Assembly (NCBI GenBank): GCA_024760905.1
Contig: CM045733.1
Location: 30,175,001-30,239,000, forward strand
From: Plotosus lineatus
Lineage: Eukaryota; Chordata; Actinopteri; Siluriformes; Plotosidae
Length of the DNA: 64,000 bases
Direction: 5' to 3'
The translations under genes were made by a program, and so were the position numbers. Shown here piece after piece: positions 35,268 through 47,139 of the stretch (positions are counted from its first letter, which is position 1; the number at the start of each line of letters is the position of its first letter). The notes beneath the pieces are model-generated. The model searched no databases. It was not told the DNA's origin and was given only the letters and a program-made list of their open reading frames with translations.

Positions 35268-36578
35268 TATTTTCCAGGCCATAAGGCGCAACACCAATGA
35301 ACCACAATCGAACAGTTCCTGTCCACACACAAGGCGCACTGCATTATAAGGCACATCAAGTAAAACAAAGGTCAGATAAGTCAAACGTGATCCAACTCTC
35401 ATAATAACTCTAGACCAGGGATCACCAACGTGGTGCCCGTGGGCACCAGGTAGCCCGCAAGGACAATATAAGTTGCCCGCGGACCTGTTCACTGCTATTT
35501 TTAGGACAGGCCCATTTTTAGGACAGCGCCACTCTCCATTGAGCTGCATATAATTTTTTTGAATATATTTTTAAATCAAGTCAATATCTTCACATAGATG
35601 AATATCATTAATTATTAATAATAACATCTAATTAAATCTAATTAAATGTAAATTGAGCAAATTTGTAATTTCAGAGGTGTGTATCGACCTAGTAGCCCTT
35701 CGCATTAATTGGTACCCATGAAGTAGCTCTCAGTTTCAAAAAGGTTGGTGACCCCTGCTCTAGACATTATTCAGTTGTAACAATATAGAACAATAAACTC
35801 ACTTTTCAGTTCATTCCTCTTTCACAAATTCATCAAATTATTCATCATCACTGTCTGAGTTTAACAGTTGCACGAGTTGGACATAAAGCCCAGATCCCTC
35901 TATTATGTTTTATTATTATATTATAATATGATATTTTATTATTTATTATTTCCTCACACATGGAGTCAAAAATAGAGAAAGATTAGAAGTCTTCCGAGTC
36001 ATGACCTAAACTTCTCTTAGCCCCGTAAAGAGAGAGCGCATGCACAGTAACAAACATGGCAGCGCCCATTCGCAGCGCGAGTATTGTGTTCATTCGAGAA
36101 TGGAGGTCATTACTCTTAATGAGCTGTATCACTGTAATTTTAAATTCAAGAAGGTTAATCCCAGGGCTCAGGAGGACACCTGTAGCACTGCTTTATCCTG
36201 GTGATGAACGCAAGACTCTCATTAAGACAGCCGAGTGTCCTGAGGGTAGAGACTGAGATTAGGTGGAAAAACCACTCACGTATTACTCAGTGAGTCACCT
36301 GACTACAATAGCAGTAATGTCAGTATTTGGATATGAAGCCCAGATCCCTCTAATTTATGACCTGCTGACACCAATACTTAGTGGTTTGAGCTCTTTGGTT
36401 AATCCACCAGACAAATAGTGAGCTTTAAATTAGTTTGCTTCACTTCGGTTTTGATGGTGTCAGTTGGATGGAGTCGGGCAGCTTCACCCACACACAAGGC
36501 ACACCGGATTATTAGGTACACTGTCAATTTTTTTCTAAGATTAATGTTGTTTAAGTGCGCCATATAGTCTGAAAAATA
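35268..36578. mobile_element. TIR element with ATAAGGCGCA termini
   Basis: Left TATTTTCCAGGCCATAAGGC and right inverted TATTTTTCAGACTATATGGC form terminal repeats of a common fish element of uncertain superfamily. The interior contains an hAT MITE (35416-35757) and two copies of AAGCCCAGATCCCTCTA (about 35888 and 36337). No transposase recognised. Confidence 0.6.
35416..35757. mobile_element. hAT-type MITE with perfect 8-bp target duplication
   Basis: Ends CAGGGATCACCAACGTGGTG and inverted CAGGGGTCACCAACCTTTTT; flanked by CTCTAGAC on both sides (35408-35415, 35758-35765). Confidence 0.92.
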
Positions 36579-36611
36579 TAGTATATAAATAAAATGAAGG
36601 CAATACATTTA

Positions 36612-36942
36612 GTTTCTGTAACCGCTTAATCATAATTAGGGTTGCAGGGAGGCTGGCACCCATCCATGCCCAGCTGACTCCGGGCAAAGGAAGAGTACAC
36701 CCTGGACAGCTTGCTAGGCCATCGCAGAGCAGAAACACACTGATGGTTATGCAGCCTACTCTTGTCGAAAGTCAGCAATGGTTCTTTTACATGCCTAACA
36801 CCATAGACAGTGAGAGATATGGCCGGCCTTTTATAACCACCCAGTTGGCTGCACTGGGGGCAAACCGTTGAGAGTGGGGCTTGAACCCCCAACCTTAGGA
36901 TCATTGATCCAGCACTTTACCACCAGGACACCACTGCCTCCA
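36612..36942 (-). mobile_element. tRNA-derived SINE (6.8-kb body, ATTAGG tail)
   Basis: Minus-strand GTGTCCTGGTGGTAAAGTGC, B box GGTTCAAGCCCC, AAAAGAACCATTGCTGACTT, and tail CCTAATTATGATTAAGCGGT. Confidence 0.85.
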
Positions 36943-37384
36943 AGATGATACACCGATTGTTAAACAAATAAATATATAAGAAACAAAAAGTAACAATGAA
37001 CAATAAATATACCTAAATTGCTATAGAATGTCAAGTGTAAAAAGCTAAGGGTTATTAAACCCATAGCTAAACATATATAAGTGAATAACCAAGTAGAAAT
37101 AATTAAAAAAAAAAAAAAAAACGACACTACACACCAATAACTCCCAGAAGAAGAAGAAAAAAAATCAGATTGTGTTTCTGCTTTGAAGAGAAGCAACCTG
37201 CTTACAGAGTAAAAGCAGCACCAATTATGTTTCCAATATGGCGTCACAAAAGCCCGCCCTGCAGTAATCCATGGTCAATCTGGTATTATGTAATATCTAT
37301 GTGATGAGCGTATTCGCTGCTTTGCTGCCTTTTAGTGGCCCATTCTAAATGACTCGCAAATTCAATGGATACCCAACACCTGTA

Positions 37385-38344
37385 CAGTATAGTATCCCTG
37401 AAGGGATCGCCACAGCGAATCTTCTGCCTCCATCTCACCCTATCCTTTGCATCTTCTTCTCTTACACCAGTGCTTCTCAAATAGTGGGGCGCGCCCCCCT
37501 GGGGGGGCGCGATGGGATGCTGAGGGGGGCGCGTGTGACCCAGGAGAACATGCTTTTTTTCCGCCGTACTACAAGAAAGTGTAATTGCACATCCACTCCA
37601 GTAGTTGGCAGTGGCGCCCTCATTGCCCATTGTGCGCAGCGAGTATTAACTCTACGGTGTAGGTTTGTTTTGCTACGAGCTGGCGATGTGTAGTGCAGTC
37701 CACACACCCTCACAACATGAAGAAATTTTTAACAGGGATGAAAAGAAAGGCGGTGGAAAATCTTGGCTTCCTCATTTTGAGAAAAAAAAATCAGCACAAA
37801 TTGTTCTATTTGTTCTTGTTTTGTAGGTTAAAGTGTTTATATATTGTGCTCCTGAGTTAATGTTTCTGAAGTCAATTTGAATTAATTATTTATTGATTTT
37901 ATTTTCAGCAGCAAATGGTGTGGTAAGTTTGTCAAAAATGTAACAAGGATATTATTATTTTTAAATTTAAGGCAAATTGATGCACTTTCTTTTACAGACT
38001 AATAAAAAATGTTAAAAAAGTTATTCTTGTAAGTTGAACTATATCTCTTTCTTTTTGTTTTATTTATGTTAACAAGGATACGATATAATGAAGAGATATA
38101 CCTGTAACTATATTATAGAAAAAAGTTATAATTTATAGTTGCAGCGGAAAGTGGGTGGTGGGGGGGCGCGAATTGTTTTGTTCTTGCTAGGGGGGGCGTA
38201 ACAGAAAATAATTGAGAAGCACTGTCTTATACCAACGACCTTCATGTCCTCCTTCACCACATCCATGAATCGTCTCTTTGGTCTTCCTCTAGGCCTTTTG
38301 CCTGGTAGTTCCAGCCTCAGCATCCTATTACCAATATACTCACT
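37385..38344 (-). mobile_element. RTE-type LINE 3' fragment (copy G), interrupted by hAT MITE
   Basis: 37390-37467 and 38233-38344 together match the RTE C-terminal coding end (RRPRGRPKRRFMDVVKEDMK on the minus strand). The intervening 757 bp is a hAT MITE. Confidence 0.85.
37468..38224. mobile_element. hAT-type MITE related to the ZBED-type element at 56 kb
   Basis: Ends CAGTGCTTCTCAAATAGTGG and inverted CAGTGCTTCTCAATTATTTT; flanks TCTTACAC and TCTTATAC (one mismatch). Shares ACATGCTTTTTTTCCGCCGT, GTGTAATTGCACATCCACTC and AAATTTTTAACAGGGATGAA with 55.8-56.0 kb, so it is an internally deleted derivative. Confidence 0.9.
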
Positions 38345-39120
38345 TATGTGACACTAACATTGTTCATTGATTATGGTCGCTCTATCTCAGCTGACTTTGA
38401 CCCAAGCATTCGCGCTGTGATGCAAATGTACAAACCATTGCGGTATTGTGCCACCCATTTCTGTAAAATGTAAAAAATATAAATGTTTTTACAGTTCTGT
38501 GCTTTATGAGTCAGGTGTATCAGTATCAGAGGCACAGCATGACTTTACTAAATATAACATATGAGCTGTATACATCAACTTCATAGAACTGTACCAGAGC
38601 TCCTGAGTAGACCTCTATAGACATGATTTGGATGGTAAGTCCCATGTACATGTGCCTCCACAGGAAACCCAAAACGTATAGCTGCTGTGTCACCAGTAGA
38701 TGTATTATTATTATTACTAAAGCAAACGAAACCCAAAAGTTAAAAGCTCATGCACCACAAAGAATTAAAAAAAAAAAAAAAAAAAAAAAAAACACACAGA
38801 CAATCTGTACTGGCACTGAGCAAACCAGTATGAAACGAATGGGAACACGGGCCATAAACGTGTTAAATAGACAATAAAACTAATAAGGCAGAACAATATC
38901 CACCCAGAGACGGAACAACATCCACCTGACAGAGCGACATCCGTCCAACCTGAGGCAAATGGCAGATGAAATGAGTTCTGTGTGTTCTGTTAGTCATCAG
39001 CATGCTGTGTAAGTGGCTTTTGAAACTTAAGAGTTTTAGTATGTACACTACACAGACCATGAGCCATACAATGAAGGTATGGGCGACCCCTGAAGGGAAC
39101 AGCCGAACGGAAAAGAAGAA
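38345..39120. other. No gene; small RTE tail fragment
   Basis: A poly(A) run at about 38766-38791 and a 39080-39120 RTE 3' end fragment (GCGACCCCTGAAGGGAACAG) are the only recognisable parts. Confidence 0.5.
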
Positions 39121-39327
39121 CATATATATTCGAGAACCAAACTGAATCTGATTTTTATGACTGTTTTTCCATTTTTAAACTGTCAATGGTCTCACCACCT
39201 CTCCACTCCTGAAAGTTTGAATCAGTTCATATGAACACAGAGTTTTCCATAGAATTCAGTATTCAGCTGAATGACACATGTCAGGTTTTGCTGCAGTTTT
39301 CCCGAAACCCAAAACTATAAGATAACA

Positions 39328-39480
39328 ATGAGTGAACTTATGGACTTACCCACTGTCAGATTGCACAAAACCTTTGATTCCTCTTACCACAGTCAACAGA
39401 GTGATGGTACAATTCAAGAGCAAAAATCAACAGAATCCCACTCAGGTGTCTTCAGACTGCCAAGTGGACTTTTGAAAGTG
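39328..39480 (+). other. Exon-like open stretch of unknown identity
   Basis: A 51-codon open stretch from an ATG reads MSELMDLPTVRLHKTFDSSY and so on, ending at GTG/GTGAGT. A possible acceptor (TTTGCTGCAG) lies about 35 bases upstream. The sequence is not repetitive and was not recognised as a transposon product. It sits between rbm17 and the candidate receptor exon. It may be chance. Confidence 0.2.
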
Positions 39481-39594
39481 GTGAGTGAGGGATCTCCATC
39501 AACTTGCCTAATATGTATATGTTTAACTTGTATATAAATATTGCATAAATAATCATGTGTATATACTTTTGCTATGTTTCTTGTATGTGTGTAT

Positions 39595-39835
39595 ATGGCA
39601 TAGTGGTTAACACATCTGTTCACGGCAATAAGGTTCTGGGTTCGAGTCCCTTCCGAGTTTTTGTGTGGATTTTGGATGCTCTTCCCATGTTTCTTTCAGA
39701 TACTATGGTTTCCTCAAATAGTCCTAAAACCATGCATATTCGGCGAATTGGTTGTTCCAAATTGCCTATGGTGTGAGTGTGATTGTGAATAGGTTCCACA
39801 CCTGTTAGTCTTGCAATGGTCTAGAATTAAAAAGT
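39595..39835 (+). mobile_element. tRNA-derived SINE, ATGGTGGCACAATAG family
   Basis: Head GGCATAGTGGTTAACACATC, consensus B box GGTTCGAGTCC at 39639-39649, then the ACCATGCATATTCGGCGAAT block. The A and B boxes are the best preserved in this family here. Confidence 0.85.
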
Positions 39836-40049
39836 TGCATATTGGTCACATCCTCACAGCATCATTTGTATGTTTTAATGTAATATGTTGAAGCGATTAA
39901 GAGCTTCTTTTTTTAACTATGACATGACCATAAAAAGAACAATACAGTCCAGGTCAATTTTATCCTATGGTTTACTAGTGGGGGCTGAACCAATAAAGAA
40001 GGCAACACCTTTACCCTTTAAAAATTATAAACGCTTACCTTTTAAGGTA

Positions 40050-40580
40050 CAGTCGGCCCCCAATTTACGAAATTAATCTGTTCCAGAGCCCTTTTCGTAT
40101 TGCGGGGATTTCGTAAGTAGGGGTCACATCTTACATGTTAAATGCCTAATCCGTTCCAAGGTTCCAGTCCTTGGACTGGATAAACCCCATAAACCCTTTA
40201 AAAATGATAAACCTACACCAATTTTGTATGAAATATGTGTTAAAAGTAAAATAAAATTATATATTAAACCATTTAAACATTTTATTAACATATTAAACCG
40301 TTGTATTAACATATTTATTAATTAAACCATTATTAAACCTTTTAATTAACACACACACACACACACACACACATACACACCTGTCGCTCGCTCCTTCTCT
40401 CACACGCGCTGCGGGCCACGCCCACAAGACGTGAATTCAAAGCGCATTCCCTGCTTGACAAACTCAACTTTAATTTGATTCCTTGAGGGATCGGGATGCC
40501 AGATAAGCTCAAATTCACCCACATTTATTAAACATTTACTGAATTAAAACAACTTAAAAAACTAAAAACTGAAGCGTTAT

Positions 40581-40618
<38 letters not shown>

Positions 40619-41130
40619 GTGCTGTGGGCCATGCCCATAAGACGTGAATTCAAAGCACATTCTCTGCTTGACCATTTACTGAATTAAAACAACTTAAAAA
40701 ACTAAACTAAAAACTAAGCATTGGACTAAGAGTTTTAAACAAGACTAAGGTCTTGTGGGCGTGGCCCGCAGCGCACGCGAGAGAGCGAGAGAAAAAGAGA
40801 GAGTGTGGTCTCTGTGTGTGTGTGTGTGTGTTAATAAAAATATTTAATAATGGTTTAATTAATAAACATGTTAATAAAATGGTTTAATATGTTAATAAAA
40901 TGTTTAAATGATTTAATAAATAATTTTCTTTTACTTTTAACACATAGTTCATGCAAAATTGGTGTATTTTTATCATTTTTAAAGGGTTTATGGGGTTTAT
41001 CCAGTCCAAAGACTGGAGCCTTGGAACAGATTAGGCGTTTAACATGTAAGATGCGACCCCTACTTAAGAAATCCTCGGGTTACGAAAAGGGCTCTGGAAC
41101 GGATTAATTTCGTAAATTGGAGGCCGACTG
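40050..41130. mobile_element. Pogo-like MITE converted to a fold-back (copy 3)
   Basis: Flanked by TA. Both ends carry the same arm: left CAGTCGGCCCCCAATTTACG and right inverted CAGTCGGCCTCCAATTTACG. The match continues for over 300 bp (GGACTGGATAAACCCCATAA against its complement near 41000; GGGCCACGCCCACAAG against CTTGTGGGCGTGGCCC at 40752). The other two copies in the window have two different arms. Confidence 0.88.
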
Positions 41131-41335
41131 TATTATAAAAATGTCGATCAACAATAATACATGCTCTCGTGATTTTTTTTTTTTTTTTGTGCGTGTACGT
41201 TTGAAACTGTCAATGCGTGATTCGCCAACAACCTAAGAGCGGTACACACACAACAACAACATCGTTTGATTCGCTCTGCTTGACATAACACTGGTGCTAA
41301 TGCTTAAAACTTTTAAAGTTTAAGGCTACGCAAGG

Positions 41336-41600
41336 GCATAGGCTGGAGGGGTGCACAGGGTGCACGTGCAACCCCCCCACAGCAGGAGTTGTGTTCCGCT
41401 GGACAACAAATAATGTGAATTAAATAAATATTGTAAACTTAATAATTGTTATTGAAAAGAAAGTCGGAGATAAGTTCCGCATGACTAGAGTCAGGAAGTA
41501 AACCGGAAGTTAACGTGTAACGGGCACTGCGCATGTGCAAGCCCGAGTTGACCAAATCAACAAACATAATATTATCAGTAAGCAATAATAGCTGAACAAT
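41336..41600 (-). repeat. One of a pair of 260-bp inverted repeats 7 kb apart
   Basis: GCAAGGGCATAGGCTGGAGG, GAGATAAGTTCCGCATGACT, GGAAGTTAACGTGTAACGGG and CAACAAACATAATATTATCA recur inverted at 48330-48595. Probably the end of an unclassified transposon family. Confidence 0.75.
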
Positions 41601-42595
41601 GTCAATCAAACAAAGTGCGAGTGTGAGAATAAAGCACAGTTTGTTAGTACCGCCTCCGGTTCCTGCACATGTGTTACAACACAAACATTGATGTACAAAG
41701 AATGAATGGCTAAAATAATCATAAGCCATCCAGCCTGGATCTGCAGCCTAATGCTCAGTACGTTTATAATATTAATAGTATGTTTTTGTACTGTAAATAT
41801 GTATTAATATTTGTTTGTGCCTTTGAATAGATAAATAACTTTAGCTCAATTTGTAAATGTATTTAGCACATGTACTTGCAGATGTAGTTTGAAATATATT
41901 TGAGAATGCTTTTGGTTGAACTATAATATTTGATTCGTCTTCTGAGAGTAATAGATGAATCGTCTTCTGCTGAAAAACTGTGCGTGTTATTGGCGTGAGA
42001 TTCCATGTTGTTTATATCATATACAGTAATATGCTGAGATATACATGCACTGTATTTCATGTGGTACTTTGTACCAACCCAGTGACGTCACGGAAACTTT
42101 GTGTAGGCTGGCACTTAGTAATGGCGGCTTTTGGGTCGATAACTTATACGAAAAGCGCATACAATAAAACCGCTGTGCGTGCAATGGTTTATTTATGAGT
42201 ACTACCCAACCCGGTATCAGCTGCTGAAACATCAGAAGGCAGCTGATCACAAAATGAAGCGTGGTCGTCCAAAAGCTAATGACCAATAAAAAATGCAGAC
42301 ATTTTGAATTATATTTCAATATAAATGAATATTATTAAAAACAATGACATTTTTATTATTAAAACCAAATGTCTTAATATTAATATTAAAGCAGGTGTCA
42401 TTAAAAATAATTCTTTAAAAGTATAATCTTTATTGATCTCATTATTATTTGTCTTGTGTATAAAAGAGGTATTGATCAAGGAAATGCGTTGATTTATTTT
42501 ATAAAAGAGGTTTGACCATTGTTTTGTTTAATATCTTATTAAAAAATCCTGCCGAAAGATTATCAACATTTATTTGTATGCTTTTGGGGGGGGGT

Positions 42596-42629
<34 letters not shown>

Positions 42630-42735
42630 TACTCTCTGTACACTTTGAAAAATGTTGAAAGTGTTGAACCGCCCCAAAGCACACTATGTAATCTGCAAAT
42701 GTAAATACTGTATACTCTGTAAATGTACACCACAA
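41600..42735. other. No gene recognised
   Basis: AT-rich DNA with a poly(A) tract at 42598-42626. Frames such as 41980-42198 are short and unrecognised. Confidence 0.4.
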
Positions 42736-42739
42736 GATC

Positions 42740-43060
42740 AGGGGTCGGGAACCTTTTTGACTAAGAGAGCCAAAAAAAAAAAATCTTAATCATCTGAGAC
42801 CCATATTAGCTCAATGTGCATGTTCTTAGATTATGGGATATATATATTGGCTCTCCGCTTCGCGCCACGGTGATGTGGCATTGAAAATAGACGAATAGAT
42901 TTAAATGCATGAGATTTCTTCAAGCCAGTCTGGTTATCTGGCGGTCACTTTCGGAAACAACGGCCCGCGTCCGGACAATCCGGACTAATCAGAAGCTACA
43001 GATTTTGTCCGTTGCATCTGAAATCCGTTTAAGCAAAGTCTGTAAAACCGAGGCATACAC
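42740..43060. mobile_element. hAT-type MITE, left end only
   Basis: CAGGGGTCGGGAACCTTTTT then GACTAAGAGAGCCA is a known-style hAT terminus; no matching right end is present before the Tc1 copy. Confidence 0.55.
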
Positions 43061-43131
43061 CCCCCCACACACACACACACACACATACATACACAGTGTG
43101 TGTATGTATATATATATATACTGTGTATGTA

Positions 43132-44691
43132 CTAGTCCTTCTCAAAAAATTAGCATATTGTGATAAAGTTCATTATTTTCTGTAATGTACTGATAAAAAT
43201 TAAGCTTTCATATCTTTTAGATTCATTGCACACCAACTGAAAAATTTCAGGTCTCTTATTGTTTTAATACTGATGATTTTGGCATACAGCTCATGAAAAC
43301 CCAAAATTCCTAGCTCAAAAAATTAGCATATCATGAAAAGGTAGTCTAAACGAGCTATTAACCTAATCATCTGAATCAACCAATTAACTCTAAACACCTG
43401 CAAAAGATTCCTGAGGCTTTTAAAAACTCCCAGCCTGGTTCATTACTCAAAACCGCAATCATGGGTAAGACTGCCGACCTGACTGCTGTCCAGAAGGCCA
43501 TCATTGACACCCTCAAGCAAGAGGGTAAGACACAGAAAGAAATCTCTGAGCGAATAGGCTGTTCCCAGAGTGCTGTATCAAGGCACCTCAGTGGGACGTC
43601 TGTGGGAAGGAAAAAGTGTGGCAGAAAACGCTGCACAACCAGAAGAGGTGACCTGACCCTGAGGAAGATTGTGGAGAAGGGCCGATTCCAGACCTTGGGG
43701 GACCTGTGGAAGCAGTGGACTGGGCTACAGGTGCTGCATTCCCCAGGTCAAGCCACTTTTGAACCAGAAACGGCAGCAGAAGCGCCTGACCTGGGCCAGA
43801 GAGAAGCAGCACTGGACTGTTGCTCAGTGGTCCAAAATACTTTTCAGATGAAAGCAAATTTTGCATGTTATTCGGAAATCAAGGTGCCAGAGTCTGGAGG
43901 AAGACTGGGGAGAAGGAAATGCCAAAATGCCTGAAGTCCAATGTCAAGTACCCACAGTCAGTGATGGTCTGGGGTGCCATGTCAGCTGCTGGTGTTGGTC
44001 CACTGTGTTTTATCAAGGGCAGGGTCAATGCAGCTAGCTATCAGGAGATTTTGGAGCACTTCATGCTTCCATCTGCTGAAAAGCTTTGTGGAGATGAAGA
44101 TTTTCATTTTTCAGCACGACCTGGCACCTGCTCACAGTGCCAAAACCACTGGTAAATGGTTTACTGACCATGATATTACTGTGCTCAATTGGCCTGCCAA
44201 CTCTCCTGACCTGAACCCCATAGAGAATCTGTGGGATATTGTGAAGAGAAAGTTGAGAGACACCAGACCCAACACTGTGGATGAGCTTAAGGCTGCTATC
44301 GAAGCATCCTGGGCCTCCGTAACACCTCAGCAGTGCCACAGGCTGATTGCCTCCATGCCACACCACATTGAAGCAGTCATTTCTGCAAAAGGATTCCTGA
44401 CCAAGTATTGAGTGCATAACTGAACATAATTATTTGAAGGTTGACTAATTTTGTATTAAAAACCCCGTTTTTTTTTTATTGGTCGGATGAAATATGCTAA
44501 TTTTTTGAGATAGGGATTTTTGGTTTTCATGAGCTGTATGCCAAAATCATCAGTATTAAAACAATAAAAGACCTGAAATATTTCAGTTGGTGTGCAATGA
44601 ATCTAAAATATATGAAACTTTGATTTTTATCACTACATTACAGAAAATAATGAACTTTATCACAGTATGCTAATTTTTTGAGAAGGACTAG
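43132..44691 (+). mobile_element. Tc1-like transposon, copy 2
   Basis: Ends CTAGTCCTTCTCAAAAAATT and inverted GAGAAGGACTAG; left TA, right TG (eroded). The transposase starts at 43461 (MGKTADLTAVQKAIIDTLKQ, GCSQSAVSRHLSGTSVGRKK). It has the same WKQWTG-to-GYRC join and the same extra T before the second catalytic Asp as copy 1, plus its own frameshift near 43845. The C-terminal frame keeps FQHDLAPAHSAKTTGKWFTD and SPDLNPIENLWDIVKRKL, with D and E separated by 34 residues (DD34E). Inactive. Confidence 0.95.
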
Positions 44692-44692
44692 T

Positions 44693-44760
44693 GTATATAT
44701 ATATATATATATACATACATACACATATATATATACACATATATATATATATATATATAA
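44693..44760. repeat. (TA)n tract
   Basis: AT-rich microsatellite following the Tc1 end; the Tc1 right target site is lost in it. Confidence 0.9.
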
Positions 44761-44769
44761 AAAATGAAA

Positions 44770-45392
44770 CTCATCTCTCCGACAACTTTGTTGATATTCA
44801 CAAGACTTGCTCTTTGTCTCTGTTGACTCTCAGATAAGTCACTGTGGCACTAAAAGTGCGATAAGGTTTTCCCTCATATGGCTCACAGTTCACTTTATTA
44901 TCATGAGCACCTACTCATGTGTGCAGTTATTCAATCAGTCATGTGGTACAAGAACAGCACATAAAATCCTCAAGATTTTTCAGGTAAAAGTGGTTCATGT
45001 TCACATGAATTGGGGTGGGATGGGGGTGGGATGTAGAACATTTCAGAAAATGCTGATCTGGCTCGGGTACTTGCATTCCGCATTCTCTGGGTTTACACAG
45101 AATGGTGTTTAAAATAAGCAAACATTCTTTGAGTGGAGGGTCTGCAAGCTAAAACATCAGTTCAGTGGACAATGACAACATTTGTTTCAGCTGACAGGAA
45201 GTCTCTAGTAATTCAAATATACATTCTTTATGGCCATGAAATTATGTCTGAATGCATTTCACATGAAACTGTGAGGTGAATGAGCTACAACAGCATAAGA
45301 ACATGAACATGTGTCTATCTTATGTTCAGGTTCATTCAAATCGTACATTTTAATATGGGACAGAAAAATTCTACTGGAAACAGAAATTAATA
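44770..45392. other. Repeat-poor DNA upstream of the candidate leader exon
   Basis: Contains CTGACAGGAAGTC (ETS-like) near 45191; otherwise no recognised feature. It may hold promoter sequence for the exon at 45600. Confidence 0.3.
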
Positions 45393-45666
45393 ATGTGCAC
45401 AAAACTGGCAAATAATGAACGCATATTTACTTCCTCAATGAGTTATTGTAGGTGTACGCTTCCTGAAAAGAAATCATGCTTGCCAGAAAGGAAACGACAT
45501 ATCCACATAAGATGGCTATCTCTGTGTAACGCTTCAAATGTGTATGAAGTTCTGTTCGAACATTCAGGGTCAGGCACAGACAGTCTGAACGTATTGAATA
45601 TGCGCACCTTGATACTGACCTTCATTTTCATCATATCTGAATACTCCATCATCACAGGAGGTGACG
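45393..45666 (+). CDS. Candidate signal-peptide first exon of a secreted/immune-type receptor
   Basis: An ATG at 45600 (A at -3) starts MRTLILTFIFIISEYSIITG, then GD and one base, ending at a perfect donor GTAAGT (45667). This is a short hydrophobic leader ending in phase 1, the usual layout for a leader exon that joins an Ig or sushi domain. The frame is open upstream to 45393, but an earlier start would put the hydrophobic stretch far inside the protein. An ETS-like ACAGGAAGT occurs about 400 bases upstream. The exon is divergent to rbm17; in mammals IL2RA, followed by IL15RA, is the divergent neighbour of RBM17. No downstream domain exon was recognised in the window, so identity is an inference and the exon could be fortuitous. 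Confidence 0.35.
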
Positions 45667-46194
45667 GTAAGTTATTTATGTTTATCTGGTGCATGAAACT
45701 ATTGCTGTCGATACAATGCAACAATGTGAGTGCAATCAATCAGCCATAGAGTATTATTAATAGGGTGAAATCTAAGTTGACATAAAAATGTAATAATAAA
45801 ACCCTCTTCTGTGTTTACTTTCAGTCATATTTAAAATAAATTTGGCACAAAACATTTGGAATGATGTATTGAGGATCTTCCAAATTTGCTCTGTTTACTC
45901 TCGTCATTTTTTCACAAGTGAAACAACTACCAGCTAATCTGTTTGCATTATTTGTAAACTCTGTTTTTTTTAAAACTGATTAATTTGACTCTCTCTATAT
46001 GAAGCCAGTGAATACATTTATGCTGTACAGTTGTATTTAGGATACATGCACCAGCAAACTCTGAACAGTACATCTTAAATTGTTTGTCATTACAAGGTGT
46101 TTGTATCAGTGATGAGTAACCCAGCTACTACTGTATGGAATATACACCAGTCCACGTAAGATTAAAAGCATAAGCACTGACAGATTATCAAACT

Positions 46195-46361
46195 GTGGCA
46201 TGTATTAGAGAGAAAATGAACAGTCACCTCAAAGTTGATGTGTTGGAAGCAGGAAAAATCAACAAATATAGATATCTAAGTGGCTTTGACAAAGGCCACA
46301 GTATAATGATAAATGACCTACATCTTCATCTCCAAAGTGGCAGGTTTTATGGGGTCAAGGG
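46195..46361 (+). pseudogene. Tc1-like transposase N-terminal remnant
   Basis: YLSGFDKGHSIMINDLHLHL resembles the L-S-x-F-D-x-G start of one Tc1 transposase lineage. Interrupted by the hAT MITE at 46362. Low-information match. Confidence 0.35.
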
Positions 46362-47069
46362 CAACGTTCCCTCTCAGCTGCGCAACTGCGCAATGGCGCA
46401 CCGCTCGAACACTCTCAGCGCACAAGAAAACCGATCCAGCGCAGTGAACGCGCTGCAGATTAATTACATACACGGTATAGAACTTTTAGTGATTGACAGG
46501 TGTCCAGCCAATCACACGATGCGATGCAATCACACGATGCGATGCAATCACGCTACGCAGCCAATCAAGGCACCGTCACGTGCTGCGCTCATACACGCTC
46601 CATAACAATAATAACAGTGCTGCTGAGTGAAGTGATGCTAATCCCGTTATCATGACGAAACAAGCGGCCAGGGAATATGATACGTCGACTCCCCAAACCA
46701 AAGTAAAAAAAGAACTGCGCAAAGTCTGTGAGTACAGCAGAAAGCTGGCGAAGCAAAAACTATACCTTTCAATTTGTGAATCAATGAGAGAGTACAGAAT
46801 GAGACTATGTGTGAGGTTAAAAATGCACCCTGGCACACCCTGACGACATGACAGGACACAAAATGCTCGTCATATATATTTCAAATTCAGGGAGGAAAAT
46901 GATGTCATCTATAAAAATGTGTTTAATAATCCATGAAACTTTCAATGATCCCAGGTGTGATACTGGGGTGTGGCCACAGCGAGCACTTGTGATGTTGCTC
47001 ACAGTAGGCCTGTGTGCTCAGGGAGGTTGTCTGTATGCCCAGACAGAGGAAAAATTACAGGGAACATTG
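46362..47069. mobile_element. hAT element with perfect 8-bp target duplication
   Basis: Ends CAACGTTCCCTCTCAGCTGC and inverted CAATGTTCCCTGTAATTTTT; flanks GTCAAGGG at 46354-46361 and 47070-47077. A short frame at 46652-46843 (MTKQAAREYDTSTPQTKVKK...) may be a transposase N-terminus, but no BED finger or catalytic region remains. Confidence 0.9.
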
Positions 47070-47139
47070 GTCAAGGGCCTAGGCTGGTCTGACCGTGGGG
47101 GCGGGGGGGGGGGGGCATATCTTGGTTGACCGGAACTTG

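Noticed and set aside
36056..36256. Small ORF starting MAAPIRSASIVF
   Set aside because: It lies within a TIR transposon, has no splice context and shows no recognised family.
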